Below are positions 1-12,286 of a DNA stretch of 64,000 bases, piece after piece (the first letter of the stretch is position 1; every line of letters begins with the position of its first letter). Source of the stretch: Gigaspora rosea (Eukaryota; Glomeromycota; Glomeromycetes; Diversisporales; Gigasporaceae). Under the pieces are notes generated by a model. It searched no databases, was not told where the DNA came from, and worked only from the letters and a program-made list of their open reading frames with translations. The stretch covers positions 436,886-500,885 of the forward strand of contig QKWP01000121.1 in the NCBI GenBank assembly GCA_003550325.1, in the 5' to 3' direction. A program made the translations under genes and the position numbers.

Positions 1-208
1 TAGTATAAATTATCATTAACATTAACAGTTCTAAACGTAAAGTCATAACATAATTTTATAATTGTAATATGGTTACAATAAATTATATATATGATATATA
101 AGGTTATAAACTAATGATGATCTTTATTTTTGCATATAAAGGATAAAAGTTGTGGATCGTTATACGTACGTATATACGATACGTATACCTCTTTAATTTG
201 ATAAAATC

Positions 209-1670
209 ATGGAAGCAGATCATAGAGTACATAAATCAACTTTAGTTCGTACAATTAGTGAAACAGATATAATTGATTGTTCTAAAATTAATAATTCAAA
301 TGATGTTGATGATGTAGAGACAGGCAATTCAAATGTGAAAAAACGTAAAATAAGTGATCAAAATATTAAAATAGAATCAAATTTGAAGAGTAATCAAATT
401 AGTAAACAGATTGTTAATAAAGATAATTTAGATGATGATGTTGTTGTTTATTATGAAAATGGTATTTAATAATTAATGGTCTTATTTTTTGAGTTTAAAT
501 CATTTGATTAATAATAAATTATATAACCTTTTTTTCCCTTTGGTAGGTTTGCGTAAAATAAAACCGTACTATTACGAATATAGAACGTTTGCAAAAGGAC
601 GTTGGTTGGGTCGTAATATTCTAGATGTTTTTAGTACCGAGTTTCGGGATCGACCCAAGGAATATTATGTATACCTTTTTTTTTTTTTTCAAATGTTCCT
701 CTAGTTTGACTTTAAACTCATTTGATTTTTTTTTTTTTTTTTTTTCGAGAAAGGCATATGCAATAGAAAAAGGTTTAATAACTGTTAACAGCAAAAAAAT
801 TACTGCTCAAACTATTATTAAAAATCAAGATTTAATTGGTCATCGAATCCACCGTCATGAACCTCCTGTTACTGCTGAACCAATTAAAATTTTATGTGTT
901 AAAGATGATTATATTGTTATTAATAAACCTAATAGTATTCCAGTACGTTAAAAAATATTTTCTCTTGAATTATTTTTAGTTTAAATGAAATGTATTAATT
1001 AATTCTTGTTTAAAGGTTCATCCATCAGGAAGGTACTGAATAATAATAACATCAAATGATATGTTTAATTATTATAATATGGTCTTTTACAACAATGCTA
1101 AATTTTCTTTTTTAGATATCGGCATAATACTATCTTACATATATTACAAAAAGAGCATGGATTTTCAAATTTACATTGTAATCTCATTAAAATTTTTATG
1201 TGATTCTTATACCTTATCTGTTATGGGTGAAATAAAATTAATACTTTATACTATGATTTATAATTAGCACTTAATAGATTAGATCGGTTAACATCAGGAA
1301 TAATGATTTTATCATCAAAAAAATCAAAAGCTCAAGAATTTGAACAACAAATGAAAAATCGTAAAATTCAAAAAGAATATATTTGTCGTGTGGCAGGTGA
1401 ATTTCCAGAGTGAGTTATAAAAAATCTCTAAAATTTAATATATTTTTTTTCTTCTTCACATTATTATAATATTATGACATGATTATATTTATAGAACATA
1501 AATTCATTCATTATTTTTATAGGGGAAAAGTAATATGTGATAAACCTATTAAGATAGTATCTCATAAACTTGGCTTAAATGTGGTTCATGAGAATGGAAA
1601 ACCGTGTACAACAATTTTTGAACGAATTAATTATAATGGTCGGACTAGCGTTGTAAAATGTATATCATAA

Positions 1671-1702
<32 letters not shown>

Positions 1703-2237
1703 CAATTATTTTTTGTAAATTAACAATGTTTTTTTATTTATTGTTAAAAAAGGCAAGCCACTTACAGGTCGCACACATCAGATTCGAGTTCATCTTCAAT
1801 ATTTAGGTCATCCAATTGCCAATGATCCTTTATATGCAAATTCAAAAGCATGGGGATCTGAACTTGGAAAAGGTGGTATTGATGATGAAAAAACCAATGT
1901 GGTAATTGAGAATCTTATTAAAGAAGGTTTCTGTGAAGATGGTGAGATGAATTTTGATACTCAAAAGAAAACTGAAGATTGTAATGTTTCTCAAACGAAT
2001 ATCGAAGAAAATGAGATCACAGATTTACAAAATCAGAACAATCTTGCTAAGGATTCAATTATTTCTGATATAAAATTTTGTGAAGAATGTTCAATAGCAA
2101 AATTTTCTGATCCTCTTTTACATCAATTATTGATTTGGTTGCATGCCTTAAAATATGAAGGCGATGGATGGAAATATGAAAGTGAGTTGCCTTTTTGGTC
2201 TAAAGATGATTTTGATGGAGATATAAATTATGTTTAA
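209..2237 (+). CDS. tRNA pseudouridine synthase, Pus9/RPUSD2 type (8 exons)
   Basis: Probable tRNA pseudouridine-32 synthase of the RluA family, converting uridine to pseudouridine. Exons read by eye: 209-461, 547-668, 754-942, 1016-1032, 1116-1177, 1268-1409, 1523-1659 and 1753-2237, all with GT-AG borders and phases that add up to an uninterrupted 468-residue protein, close to yeast Pus9. Exon 2 carries the family's [16 protein letters not shown] block and [13 protein letters not shown]. Exon 3 is an S4-like stretch (GLITVNSKK). Exon 6 holds the catalytic loop NRLDRLTSG with Asp at about residue 220 (codon 1282-1284). Exon 8 begins with [15 protein letters not shown]. The N-terminal 80 residues are polar and low in complexity. 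Exon 4 is only 17 nt. Which Pus paralogue this is (cytosolic or mitochondrial) cannot be told from the sequence. Confidence 0.93.
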
Positions 2238-3804
2238 ATTATAAAAACTAATTGCTTAAATAAAGGGGGTTTTTTATGTAAATTATCAATTATTTTGCAA
2301 AGAACAAAGTTATATTTATTTTACTTTGTTGAAACGATTTTTAAAGTTTGGTTTTATTTTATTAAAGCATGATATTTCTACTGTATAATGTTGCTCATTT
2401 TAATAACAAATTATTATAATATTTAGTTAGCTAAAATGATATTCACTTTTATCTCTCAATGAATCTGAAAATTTTTCGATGATAACTCTGTTAATCTTTA
2501 TAGTTTTTGATTTTTGTATAGAGTTCAAGATCCATTAAGTACAACTATTGAAACTGCTAAATCATTACGAAATCTTGGAATATTGACATCAAAATTTGCC
2601 AGTATGTCTTGTCAACAGAATATATATGACATACTTTTGTAATTTACATAAAGGTATTTTAAAACATCATATATATTTTAATTTATTTTTATTTATAGAT
2701 TTCTGAGCAATACTGTTACGTTTCACGATCATTCGTTAAAGAATTGAACAACTTGCGGTAAATTTCTTAATTGAGCTCAAGTTGATTTAATTTCAATGAC
2801 TAACCTTCCAGACGGAGACTTTAATCGATTTTATTTTAAAATTGAATATGCATTAAATGATTCAGAATCAACTTTAAGTTCGAAATTCTTTAACGATTTG
2901 AATGGATTTAAAATTTTGGTTCAACTTAAATGTATTTAAAATAAATTTACCGTTTAAATTGTTTCTAAATCTACCAAGAATCCATTCCAAGTACAATATG
3001 CTGCGCCAGTGACATTACAATCAACCCGAACATTTAGGGACGTCCTAGTATAGTTTTTGTAAGTAGGAACGGGATTTAAGTGGATTTAGAATTTCCTATA
3101 TAGTTAAAAATTAGGGTTTGGGTGTACATATGATAAAATCAACCTTAAAATGATGGTTTTACATAAAAATTATTCCGAATTCACTTAACATCGTCACCAA
3201 TATCTATGTGCAATTGTTAGAAATAGTTAATCAAAGAATGGTTCAAGAATTTGTTTTTCTTTCTCTTTCGTAGTCGAAAAAAGATCATGTGAAACCATGA
3301 CTGAAATGATATCATTGATTTGCATGATAATGAATTCCCATGACTAATCTTATGATTGATTGGTTTAGAACGCGCTTTTATCTATCAGTCCAATCAGTTG
3401 ATAAACGTGTTTTGAAGATATATAAAGACTGCTTTTTCATCTTATTTCGTTCTTTTCGCCACACTAACCCTAGCTAATTTATACTTTAATCACCATCTTA
3501 CTTAGTTAATACTCATTATAACGTTTTTCGTTTTTTTCTGGCCAGAAGTGCTTGAGGAAGTAAGGCTAAGACAGGAACTAACTTCTTTTTAAAAAAAAAA
3601 AAGAATCTCTATTAAAAAAATTAAGTACCACAGAGAATATAATAAAACGCAAAGAGAGTGAGCTCTTGGTAATTTTGAGTAAGGAACCCCCAAAGATTGT
3701 TAACATTTGTTACGCATTATGAAGTTTTTGTTTTTAGTTAACAGATAAGTATCTGATATTGATTTATTGAACTTATTGGAGAATAATTTAAAAGATTTTA
3801 TTAT

Positions 3805-3902
3805 ACCCGGGTTTGAAAAGTCCTTTTGTTTCCCGTTGGTTAATGCGACTTCATTTAGCAATTTCGATTTCTATCTAGGGTTGTGCTTTTAGAAACCCGG
3901 GT
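3805..3902. repeat. Short segment with CCCGGG inverted ends
   Basis: ACCCGGGTTTGAAAAG at the left end and an inverted CTTTTAGAAACCCGGGT at the right end bound about 98 bp. A second pair of CCGGG-type ends is seen at 44229-44280. May be a tiny non-autonomous element; no target duplication was recognised. Confidence 0.35.
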
Positions 3903-4227
3903 CTTTTAAAAAACCGCTCAGACATTTTTGAACGGATACTATAGTAGTGGTTTCGTCCTCTTATATGTTACCTCTTATATGTTAACTCTAGGCGTAAAAT
4001 GTTGAGAATTAAAAACTCATCGTGGCCACAGTTGCAAAATACTTTGAATGTTCTTCTCCTCGTTTCAGATAAGCGGCAAATATTTTGGGTTCTTTAGATT
4101 ACTTTACTCACTTTACTTTTTTTTTTTTTTTTTTACTGGGTAGATGGTTTACTTCAGTTTGTTGATTATTTGGTGTTAAAAGAAATTTGATCAAACCAAG
4201 AATTAGGCCTCACAAATTTATATAATC

Positions 4228-4515
4228 GGTTTTCATATCCCGCCTGCATCAGTAAAGTGGAGGTTGGAATTTTTTTTTTTTTTAAACAATAGAAGTTCTC
4301 TATTAACACGGATTTTTACAGGAGTGCAACGAAGGGTATGGTTTACAGTCATGCTGCATCAGCAAACTCTTGGTTTTCATATCCCGTCTGCATCAGTAAA
4401 GTGGAGGTTGGGAACTTTTTTTTTTTTTTTAAACAATAGAATTTCTCTATTAACACGGATTTTTTACAGGAGTGAAACGAAGGGTATGGTTTACAGTCAT
4501 GCTGTATCAGCAAAC
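4228..4515. repeat. Tandem duplication, 144-bp unit x 2
   Basis: Two head-to-tail copies (4228-4371 and 4372-4515) differing at only a few bases. Each has a T-run of 12-14 and the words ctctattaacacggat and gggtatggtttacagtcatg. High identity indicates a recent duplication. No coding capacity is evident. Confidence 0.85.
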
Positions 4516-6042
4516 TCTTGACTTTGGTTGACGTGATCATAGATCTTTACTTTTTTTTTCTTTGCACTGCGTCTATTTTTTCAAACATAATATGCAACGA
4601 AGTGCGAGTAGCAAGTGCTATACGCATATATGAATGCTAAAAAGTTATAAATAATGTTTGAGTTTAATTGAAAAAATAGACTATGTACGTTTTTCTTGTC
4701 TGTGTTGTTAGAATTGGTTCGTTTACTATGCATATTACAAATTTTCTTATATTTAAAAGGTATTTTTATTAAAAGTAAATATTCAAGAAATATATAATAT
4801 AGAGAAAAAGGCCGATTACCATCAAATTTGTCATGAAGTTAACACTAAGCCTAGCGAACATGGCTTGGACAATATCAAGTCACTTGTGGATTTAAAATGG
4901 TAGACATATCGCTCAAGTTCCTGAAAGTCATTTTCCGGAAAAAACATAATCACGACAAAATTAGATAGCATTAGTTATATTGTCAGTTAGTATAATGTTC
5001 TTTCAGGAAAATGGCTTACAGAAGTCACAATCTTACAACACATTTGACACGTAATTTTCTGTAATCCGGATTTCATGCAATTTTCTTTACGTAATATGCA
5101 AATTACCAGCTTTATAATGTTTTGCCAGTATTATTGCATTATTGATTTGAATATGTATGAGTTGTAACTCTTCAATCATGAAACTTTTGATCTCAGAAGC
5201 TACATAACATGTGCTCAAAATTATATAAAAACTAATTTACTGAAATTCGCAAAATTACGGCAATTTGGATAATTTTGTGTGATTAAAAAGAACTTTATTT
5301 TTAAAACGCACCTATGGTGTTTTATACCTATGTATACATGATCTCAAAAATTAGATAAAATTTTCTATGCCCTCGATAACCATTCCCAAACTTTAACCCT
5401 AACCTGAATACTAACCTTAACATGAAAAAATTTTGTGATAAAACTTTGTATACAAATCTAAAAACATAATAAAAACATATGAACATATGATAGGTGTAGC
5501 CCCATAAGTGCATTTTATAATAAATTGTTATTTTTTTATAGCTTTAGCTGAATAAAAAAAAATGTAAACAAAATCGACTCTTATATATGTTTGCATTTAA
5601 GTGCTTTCAAAGGAAACTAGACTTCGGCTTTCGTGTTTATAAATTAATGAACTTAGACCTGAAAACCTGATCAATTGAGTGTAATTTAATTGAATTATAT
5701 TCCATTTTATCATCAATCTGATTTTACAAGAGCCGAGTTTATTAAGTTTTAAATTCAAAGTCCCAAAATCTGGTTCTTTTTTGTCAGCATTCATATGTTT
5801 GCGTGCTTGTATAAGTGAGACAATCAGAATAATTTTAACGCGAGCAAACGCATCATAGAGCTCCAATAGTAAGCAACATACTTAATATACAGATAAGTTT
5901 ACAAATTTAACTTTTAACACTTGACAATTTGTACTGTTTTTTTTTTTATTTCAACCTATAAATGTATCCTATTTTTGTTCCTGGTTTCAGCACATCAACT
6001 TTGCGCAGCTACCTTATATTGGTCACCTGATCTTTAATTACG

Positions 6043-6173
6043 TATATATGAGTGCTACCAAGAGAAAACTTTCGTACCGAAAACAATCTCTAACTAATTA
6101 AACTGATATTTTCCGGCACACAATATAATTGAAAGCCTGATGACTGGTTTCCCTTGGCTGCACTCATATATCA
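6043..6173. repeat. Small inverted-repeat element (~130 bp)
   Basis: Arms of about 26 bp (atatatgagtgctaccaag at the left, its imperfect reverse complement at 6146-6173) flank about 80 bp. Miniature hairpin element, class unknown. Confidence 0.45.
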
Positions 6174-6868
6174 ATTTTATTGAATCTATTATGCCAATTA
6201 ATCGGATCAGTCAAAAAATTATTCGGCCAATTTTTTATCAGGTATTTTAGGAATTATGAAAGTAGCTATATAAAAAAAAATTTATTTAATAAAAAAAAAA
6301 TAAAGCCGCGCGCCCGCGTCTCAGATCACTAGCTCACGATATGAAAACCAATTATATATTTTTGTGCGACCTTATTACTTTTCAAATTATATTTTTATAA
6401 TTTTTATGATATGTAAATAAAGTTTTTTTTTTTTTGAAATAAAAATAATAAGTTTGTTAATATAAAATAAATGAGTATATCGTAAAGTATTATAATTTTT
6501 ATTTGATCGACTTGCTATTAAAACGCAACATTTGTTTCGACCAATAATTAAATACCCCGGACAGTAACCTAATGTATCTAACCACGTATTTTATATTGAA
6601 TTAAACGATTCATCTATTTCACAACTATATATTAATAATTCAGTAGAGATGTATTATCCGAATAATATCGTATTTTGTGTAATACGGAACACGATGTGTA
6701 ATCAACTATCTTAAAATTTCCTTTTTAATTTGTTCTTTTTTTTTTTACGTATTACAGACGCACCCTAAGTCCAAGTGCAAGTACTATATAGAGCCTCTCT
6801 AAATGCACAATATAGTTTGACCCCAATCTATAAGAGCCCTATATATTTTACTCTCCATACCATCTAAA

Positions 6869-8143
6869 ATGAACCACCAAATACTGATAGATTATAACTT
6901 TCTCCACCATGGTCTCAAGACAGAAAGTAAGATCAGCGTTTTGTTAATAATTTGTATAAATAAAAATATTAAAAAAGAATAGTATTTTTTTAGGTCGAAA
7001 ACATCTTTGTGAAATTGGTTGGAAATATCAGTTTGGTATTGGAGTTGCGAAAAACGGACGTAAAGCATTTGAATTTTATAAGAAAATCGCCAAACAAAAT
7101 GCTGATGGAAAATTTAGTATTGGCACTTGTTATAATGAAGGAATTGGAGTTGTAAAGGACAAAGATATGGCATTCAAATATTACTGCAAGGCTGCAAGAA
7201 TGGGCAATCCTTTTGGGGCATATAATGTTGGTAATTGTTATGAAAGGGGATATGGGGTTAAAAAAGATAAAAAAAAGGCGTCTGAGTGTTATTCTAAAGC
7301 CACCAACTTGGGCCTTGCCAAAGGAATATATAATATTGGAATCGAGAAAAATGAGTACAAGGCCTTTGAATACTTTCTGAAAGCTACAGGTTTGGAACAT
7401 ACAACGTTGGTATTTGTTACAAGGAGGGAATTGGAGTTAATATAGACATACTTAACTCATTTGATTATTTTCAAAGGTCATATGATCTTGGTGTCTGTTA
7501 TCAAATTGAAAATGAAGATAATAAGAGTTTGCGAAGTGTATCCATTTATTACGAGATGGAGAAAACTAGTGGGCTTTACGTTGTTAAACATTGTGTTGGA
7601 AACTTAGTTGAAAAGAACAGACAAAAAGTAGTTAAATCTGCTTCAGGTAAAGATCTTTTGGATGGGATGTCTTTTTATGGTGATGATTATAAGTCTGAAT
7701 CTGAAAAAAGCTGGCATGAATTATTTGAGAATGATGGCGAACGTGATGCATTTGAGTATTTTCAGAGAGCTGCTGACATGGATGATGCTGATGGAATATG
7801 CAATGTGGGACATTGTTATCAATACGGAATTGGAATTAAGAAGGATGAACATAAGATGCTTGAATATTACCAGAAAGCAGCAGATATGGGTTACGCCGAG
7901 GGAACATATAATATTGGATATTGTTTTTACAAAGGAATCGGCGTCAAGACAGACAAACGCAAAGCATTTGAATACTATCAGAAAGCTGCTGAGATGAATC
8001 ATGCAAGAGGATTATACATGGTTGGTTATTGTTATCAAAGTGGTATAGGAATCGAGAAGGATAACTCTAAAGCTTTCGGTTACTATATAAAATCTGCAGA
8101 AATGGGTACATCAGATGTATCAAATAACGTGGATTCCCTATAA
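6869..8143 (+). pseudogene. Sel1-repeat protein, frame-shifted
   Basis: Exon 1 (6869-6926) starts MNHQILIDYNFLHHG and joins in phase across a 67-bp GT-AG intron to 6994. About nine Sel1 repeats follow (pattern GxCYxxGxGVxKDxxKAxxYYxKAAxxG), a solenoid fold used as a protein-interaction scaffold. The frame changes once, near 7390-7400: repeats continue in another frame from tac aac gtt at 7400 to a stop at 8143. The fourth repeat lacks its first helix and a degenerate stretch (7450-7740) separates the two repeat blocks. The last repeat ends directly before kinase sequence in a different frame. In Glomeromycotina, Sel1 arrays are often fused to kinase domains, so this was probably one gene. The single-base shift could also be an assembly error; with the two further shifts downstream I favour decay. 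Confidence 0.8.
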
Positions 8144-9285
8144 TGGATTCAGGGATATTAAAAAGATAGGGAAGGGTGGATTTGCGACTGTATATCGTGC
8201 CAATTGGGGCGGGCTTGCTGTTGCACTTAAACGATTTCATGAATCACCAAGCCAATTTCAGAGTTTTGTAAATGAGGTAATTTGTCAAAATTATTATTGT
8301 AAAAATCCTTTAACTAAATGTATTTTATTATATAGTTACAATCTTATGGCAAAATCCGAGAAAACATCCTTTATTTTTTAAATGCCATGGAATATCTCGA
8401 AACAAAGATTATGTACTTGTTTTAAATTATGCTTTTAAAGGTTCTTTAAGTAGTAATCTTTCTAAAGTTTCGCAATTAGTATGGAAGAATAAACTAAGCT
8501 TGTTATATCACATTGCTTCTGATCTCCAGTTGATTCATTCTCTAAATTTAGTTCATCGTGATTTACACAGTGGTAATATTTTACAAAATGCATATTATAA
8601 CGCATATATCGCAGACTTAGGTTTTACAATTCAGTATTTAAAGCAAGAAGATGATAAAATTTATGGAGTTTTGCCTTACGTTGCACCAGAGATTTTATTA
8701 GGACAAAAATTTTCAAAAGCTTCAGATGTTTATAGCTTTGGAGTTATCATGTCGGATATATCAACTGGACAAAGACCTTTCTATGGAATTCCATTGGATA
8801 TTGATCTTGCAATAGAGATTTGCGCCGGGTTGCGACCAAATTTCTTTCCTGGGACTCCAGATTGCTATATTGAATTTGCTAACCGATGTATGGATTCCGA
8901 TCCACAAAAACGACCTATTGTTGATGATATTGTAATTCAGCTCGAGAGGTGGATAAAAGGCATGGAAAACTCTTATATTGTAGATAAAACTATAAAACAA
9001 TTCTTTGAAGCTGATAGGATGGTCAAGGAAATGCCGTCAAAACTTCTGGATCACATGTACACTTCAAAACACTTGGATCACATGTACACTTTAAAACACC
9101 TGGGTCACATGTACACTTCAAAACTTATCAATACACGAAAGATCACGGCCGGATTCCAGAGCTTAATGACCAACCAAGAATATGTCCCTAGTCAAGTTAT
9201 TGAAATTTCTAAATTATTTTTTATTTTTATTTTTATTTTTTTTTTTTACCTATGTGGGTTTTTTATGTTTTATTTATATAATTGA
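8115..9285 (+). pseudogene. Protein kinase domain (Sel1-associated), probably broken
   Basis: Protein kinase of the Ser/Thr/Tyr type expanded in Rhizophagus. Visible motifs: ATP loop GKGGFATVYRA, VALK lysine, HRDLHSGNIL catalytic loop, DLG in place of DFG (common in this fungal family), VAPEIL and SDVYSFGV. The first exon ends FVNE at 8276 with a GT donor; the acceptor at 8335 (59-bp intron) leaves the next exon (...ILWQNPRKHPLFF...) out of frame by one base. A 37-bp alternative intron at 8299-8335 would restore frame but is very short and adds an odd insertion. The preceding Sel1 array is also in another frame. The C-terminus ends in three 9-residue repeats and a hydrophobic T-run translation, so the true end is uncertain. 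Confidence 0.82.
9041..9121 (+). repeat. 27-bp in-frame tandem repeat x 3 in the kinase tail
   Basis: Three copies of a 27-bp unit encode HLDHMYTSK-type repeats just after the kinase domain. They differ at a few bases and keep the reading frame. Confidence 0.85.
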
Positions 9286-9336
9286 AACAATAATAAAATA
9301 TAAAAAAAAATACTCAAAATATGAATCGTCAGTAGT

Positions 9337-11083
9337 GATCCTGGCCGAAATTAAAAAAATCGGCTAAGCCGATTTTTCGACCCGGTCGGTCGATTTTTTC
9401 TAAAATCGGCTAGCCGATTTTATAAGTAAAAAATTTTTTTATTAGAACTTTATTATCAGAGTATTTTATTTCGTTTATAATACTTTTAACAAACTCTTCG
9501 CATAAGAATTTATTTTAAAAATTTTTCGAAAATGTTACTTTAAATCGGGATAAGGGTTAAAACACTATTGATTTTTTTTTAGGATATAGATGACTTATTC
9601 ATTTTCAAATGAGCGATGCACAGTATTAACTTTCATTTTCTTATAATAATACTTGTCGTTAAAAAGTTATTTATTTCGTTAAATGGGAGTCTTTAAACAT
9701 CCATTTCCGATTTCAAAATTTTGATACACAAATGTAATTTTTAAAAGATTTTAATGTAATTATTAACGTCGAAAAATCTCCAGATATCAAGATATTTAAA
9801 ACGCACTCTATTTTAAGATATCGATCTCTATACTTTCGTAGTGAGCTAGCAAGAATTAACAAAGATAAAAATTATATTAAACCAATTAATCTCTATTCAG
9901 CAATTTGATATCATTATTCAGTAAGTTATTATTAAATGTTTTAATTTGTATTATAATATTATTTAACGTTATCAACTTTATTTAAAGATATATCTACAGA
10001 GGTGTAATTTTGTTAGAAAACCTTGATGTATCATTTATTTTTGAACTAATGCTTATTGCTTGCGGGTTTCTTCTTTATGAATTAGCCAAACATCTTGAGA
10101 CTTATTTGATTGAAACAAAGGTTTCAATAATGATATTCTTCAAGAATTACAAAAATGGTGTAATGACATTACAGTAAAATATCCAAGTCAAAATTTTGAT
10201 TCCGATTATTTTACTTCACTTCCTGAAAATGCATTAGTAATACTTATTGAACGAGATGACTTACAAATGGAAGAAATAACAATTTGGAATTATGTTATTA
10301 AATGGGGAATTGCTCAAAATCCAGACTTACCATCCAATCCTAAAGATTGGTCTCATGAAAATTTTTTAGCCTTAAAGACCACTTTACAAAACTGTTTACC
10401 TCCTATTAGATACTTTCAAATGTCTGGCGACAATATTTATAATCAAGTATATCCTCATAAGCAAATACTTGATAAAAACCTTTGGAAAGATGTAAAGGAA
10501 CGATTAGCCTCTCAGAATCAACCGATACTATCAAAACTTCCTCCACCTCGCACTATCTTAACACAACATTGCCATCACGAATAACTGAACCATTTTCAAC
10601 AGTCATTAATGAAGCACATGCAACTGAAATTGCATCTTGGATTGATAAAAGAACTGATTATTCAGCTGCAAATAATCTTACGAGTTTAAATTACTTCTTC
10701 GTGGAAGTAGAGATGGTTTTTCAGAAATACGCTATTTTTTTTTTTAATTCCGAAACCCTTCATTATGTTAAATGCAATTAATGAGGGGTTTCAAAATTAA
10801 TACAGGGCTTTGCGAAAAAAATTGGAATCACAAATTTACTTAACCACCGCAGTATTTAAAAGTTTAAAACCGTTACTTTTTTTTATAGTCGTGAGAATTT
10901 TTTATTAAGAGTAGATTTGTATTACCAAATTTCACTTTTATCACAACTTTTGCATAATAGTTTAAGCCTGATTAGGAAATGATACGATATTGCAAATATT
11001 TTTTTGGCTAAGCCGGCTAAGCCGACTAAGCCGATAAAATTTTATCGGCTTGGTCGGTCGAAAAATTTTGATCGACCAGGATC
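9337..11083. mobile_element. Inverted-repeat element carrying a BTB-BACK-TLDc fragment
   Basis: Both ends start GATCCTGGYCGA reading inward, followed by subterminal palindromes (CGGCTAAGCCG type) and a shared TCGACCGACC-type block: left end 9337-9420, right end 10995-11083. Flanks AGTAGT (9331-9336) and AGTAAT (11084-11089) may be a 6-bp target duplication with one mismatch. No transposase is visible. Inside lies a decayed host gene fragment (9989-10790). It is either a captured gene piece or a gene remnant bracketed by two solo copies. Confidence 0.6.
9989..10790 (+). pseudogene. BTB-BACK-TLDc protein fragment
   Basis: Remnant of the large Rhizophagus BTB/BACK/TLDc family (substrate adaptors for cullin-3 ligases in other fungi and animals). 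Order: end of BTB (IYRGVILLENLDV, FELMLIACGF), then BACK in a second frame from about 10128 (ITIWNYVIKWGIAQNP, LPPIRYFQMSG, LDKNLWKDV), then in a third frame from about 10570 the start of TLDc (EPFSTVINEAHATEIASWID). The N-terminal half of BTB and most of TLDc are missing, and there are at least two frame changes. Clearly non-functional. Confidence 0.85.
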
Positions 11084-11316
11084 AGTAATCTAATATGTTA
11101 TAAAATTGTCAGATCGTAAGGTTAAATTTTTTCATTGCATGGTCGACAAATTTCTTAGAATTATGCATTAAATTTTTTGATTCTACAGTATTAGCTTTAA
11201 CTATTATAGTTTCTAAATACTATTGCATTTCTACGGAGTCAAAAAAAAAAAATATATCAAATAAAATTTTAATTTTTTGGATATCCTATGCGATAAAATG
11301 AAGCAGCCATAGAAGT

Positions 11317-11900
11317 CAGTGTTGGCAGATGACCTGGTCATTTGAAAATTATAATGACCTAGATGACAGATGATCAAATAATTAAAAATACAATCGTGTG
11401 ATATCTAGGGATGTATTACATAAATTACTTTGTTACGTTTCATGTAAATTACATGAAACTGCAATGTAACTGTAACTTTACAACATTGTCACATGATAAT
11501 AGCACTAGCTTTACAAAAGTTTTACCAGCATGAATAGAAATCCATCATTATGTTTGGAACTTTAAGCTTACGTAAAATTACGGTGCACTTCAATCAAAAT
11601 ATAAAAATTTGATAAACCTAAAAAATATTGGGAAATTATATAAGTGAACTTAATTTTATATCAAAATCATCATGAGATAATTTAATACAGTAAAATATTT
11701 TTATTTAACTTCAGATATCCTTATAATAGAATATTTATTTTTAGCTATATTGATACGCTCGTTAACAAAGTAACGAAGCTATTGCGATATCAGATGACTT
11801 CGATATATTATTCAGTAATTTATATGGTCATTTGTAATTAAAGTTAACCAAATGACAAATAACCTAGCCATTAAGTCATCGAGGTCATTTGCCAACCCTG
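11317..11900. mobile_element. hAT-like MITE with 8-bp target duplication
   Basis: Terminal inverted repeats CAGTGTTGGCAGATGACC (left) and CAGGGTTGGCAAATGACC (right, inverted). Flanking octamers ATAGAAGT (11309-11316) and ATAGAATT (11901-11908) match at 7 of 8 positions. A CAG-starting end plus an 8-bp duplication is characteristic of the hAT superfamily. The 584-bp interior has no transposase, so it would need one in trans. Confidence 0.8.
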
Positions 11901-12286
11901 ATAGAATTTTAATAATCTTTACTCCATAAAGTGTTAAATCCAAAAATCAAAAGTTACCATGTCTCCCGGTGTTCAAATAAGATTAGATTATGTAATGTAA
12001 ATAAATACATTGATAGAATGAGTATATATTATTATAATTTTTGTTTTACAATATGCTAATAATGAAACTGCAAATTTTTAGAGGTTGTACCGGGTAACCT
12101 GGGATAGATCTATTAACCGTTGGATCAAATTTTATGAACTACTGTATTATCATTAATTTTTAATCATCACTCAAATCAAAAAATTCCGCCCATAGCAGGT
12201 CAGTTAATGTTGTTGGTCGAAATTGTTTAAGGTATGTCAAAATTCTTAATGTTAACTGTACGTCGTACGTAGTGTCGAAATGTCTA
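11901..12286. other. Intergenic, nothing recognised
   Basis: AT-rich spacer between two repeats. No open frame or RNA gene seen. Confidence 0.6.

Larger units (their letters stand above)
2238..6868. other. AT-rich intergenic region, no convincing gene
   Basis: About 4.6 kb between the pseudouridine synthase and the Sel1 gene. One exon-like remnant lies at 2519-2641: an acceptor-like tatag followed by about 40 codons (VQDPLSTTIETAKS...) ending in a stop. I find no upstream exon for it, so it is not called as a gene. A TATA-like tatataaag near 3420 is followed by a pyrimidine-rich stretch but no open frame. The rest is T-runs, the tandem duplication at 4228-4515 and two small inverted repeats listed separately. 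Confidence 0.6.

Noticed and set aside
2519..2641. Exon-like 40 codons after an acceptor-like tatag
   Set aside because: No upstream exon or start found in phase; kept only as a remark in the intergenic entry.
5597..5866. 89-codon minus-strand frame
   Set aside because: No motif, no splice partners, AT-rich spacer composition.
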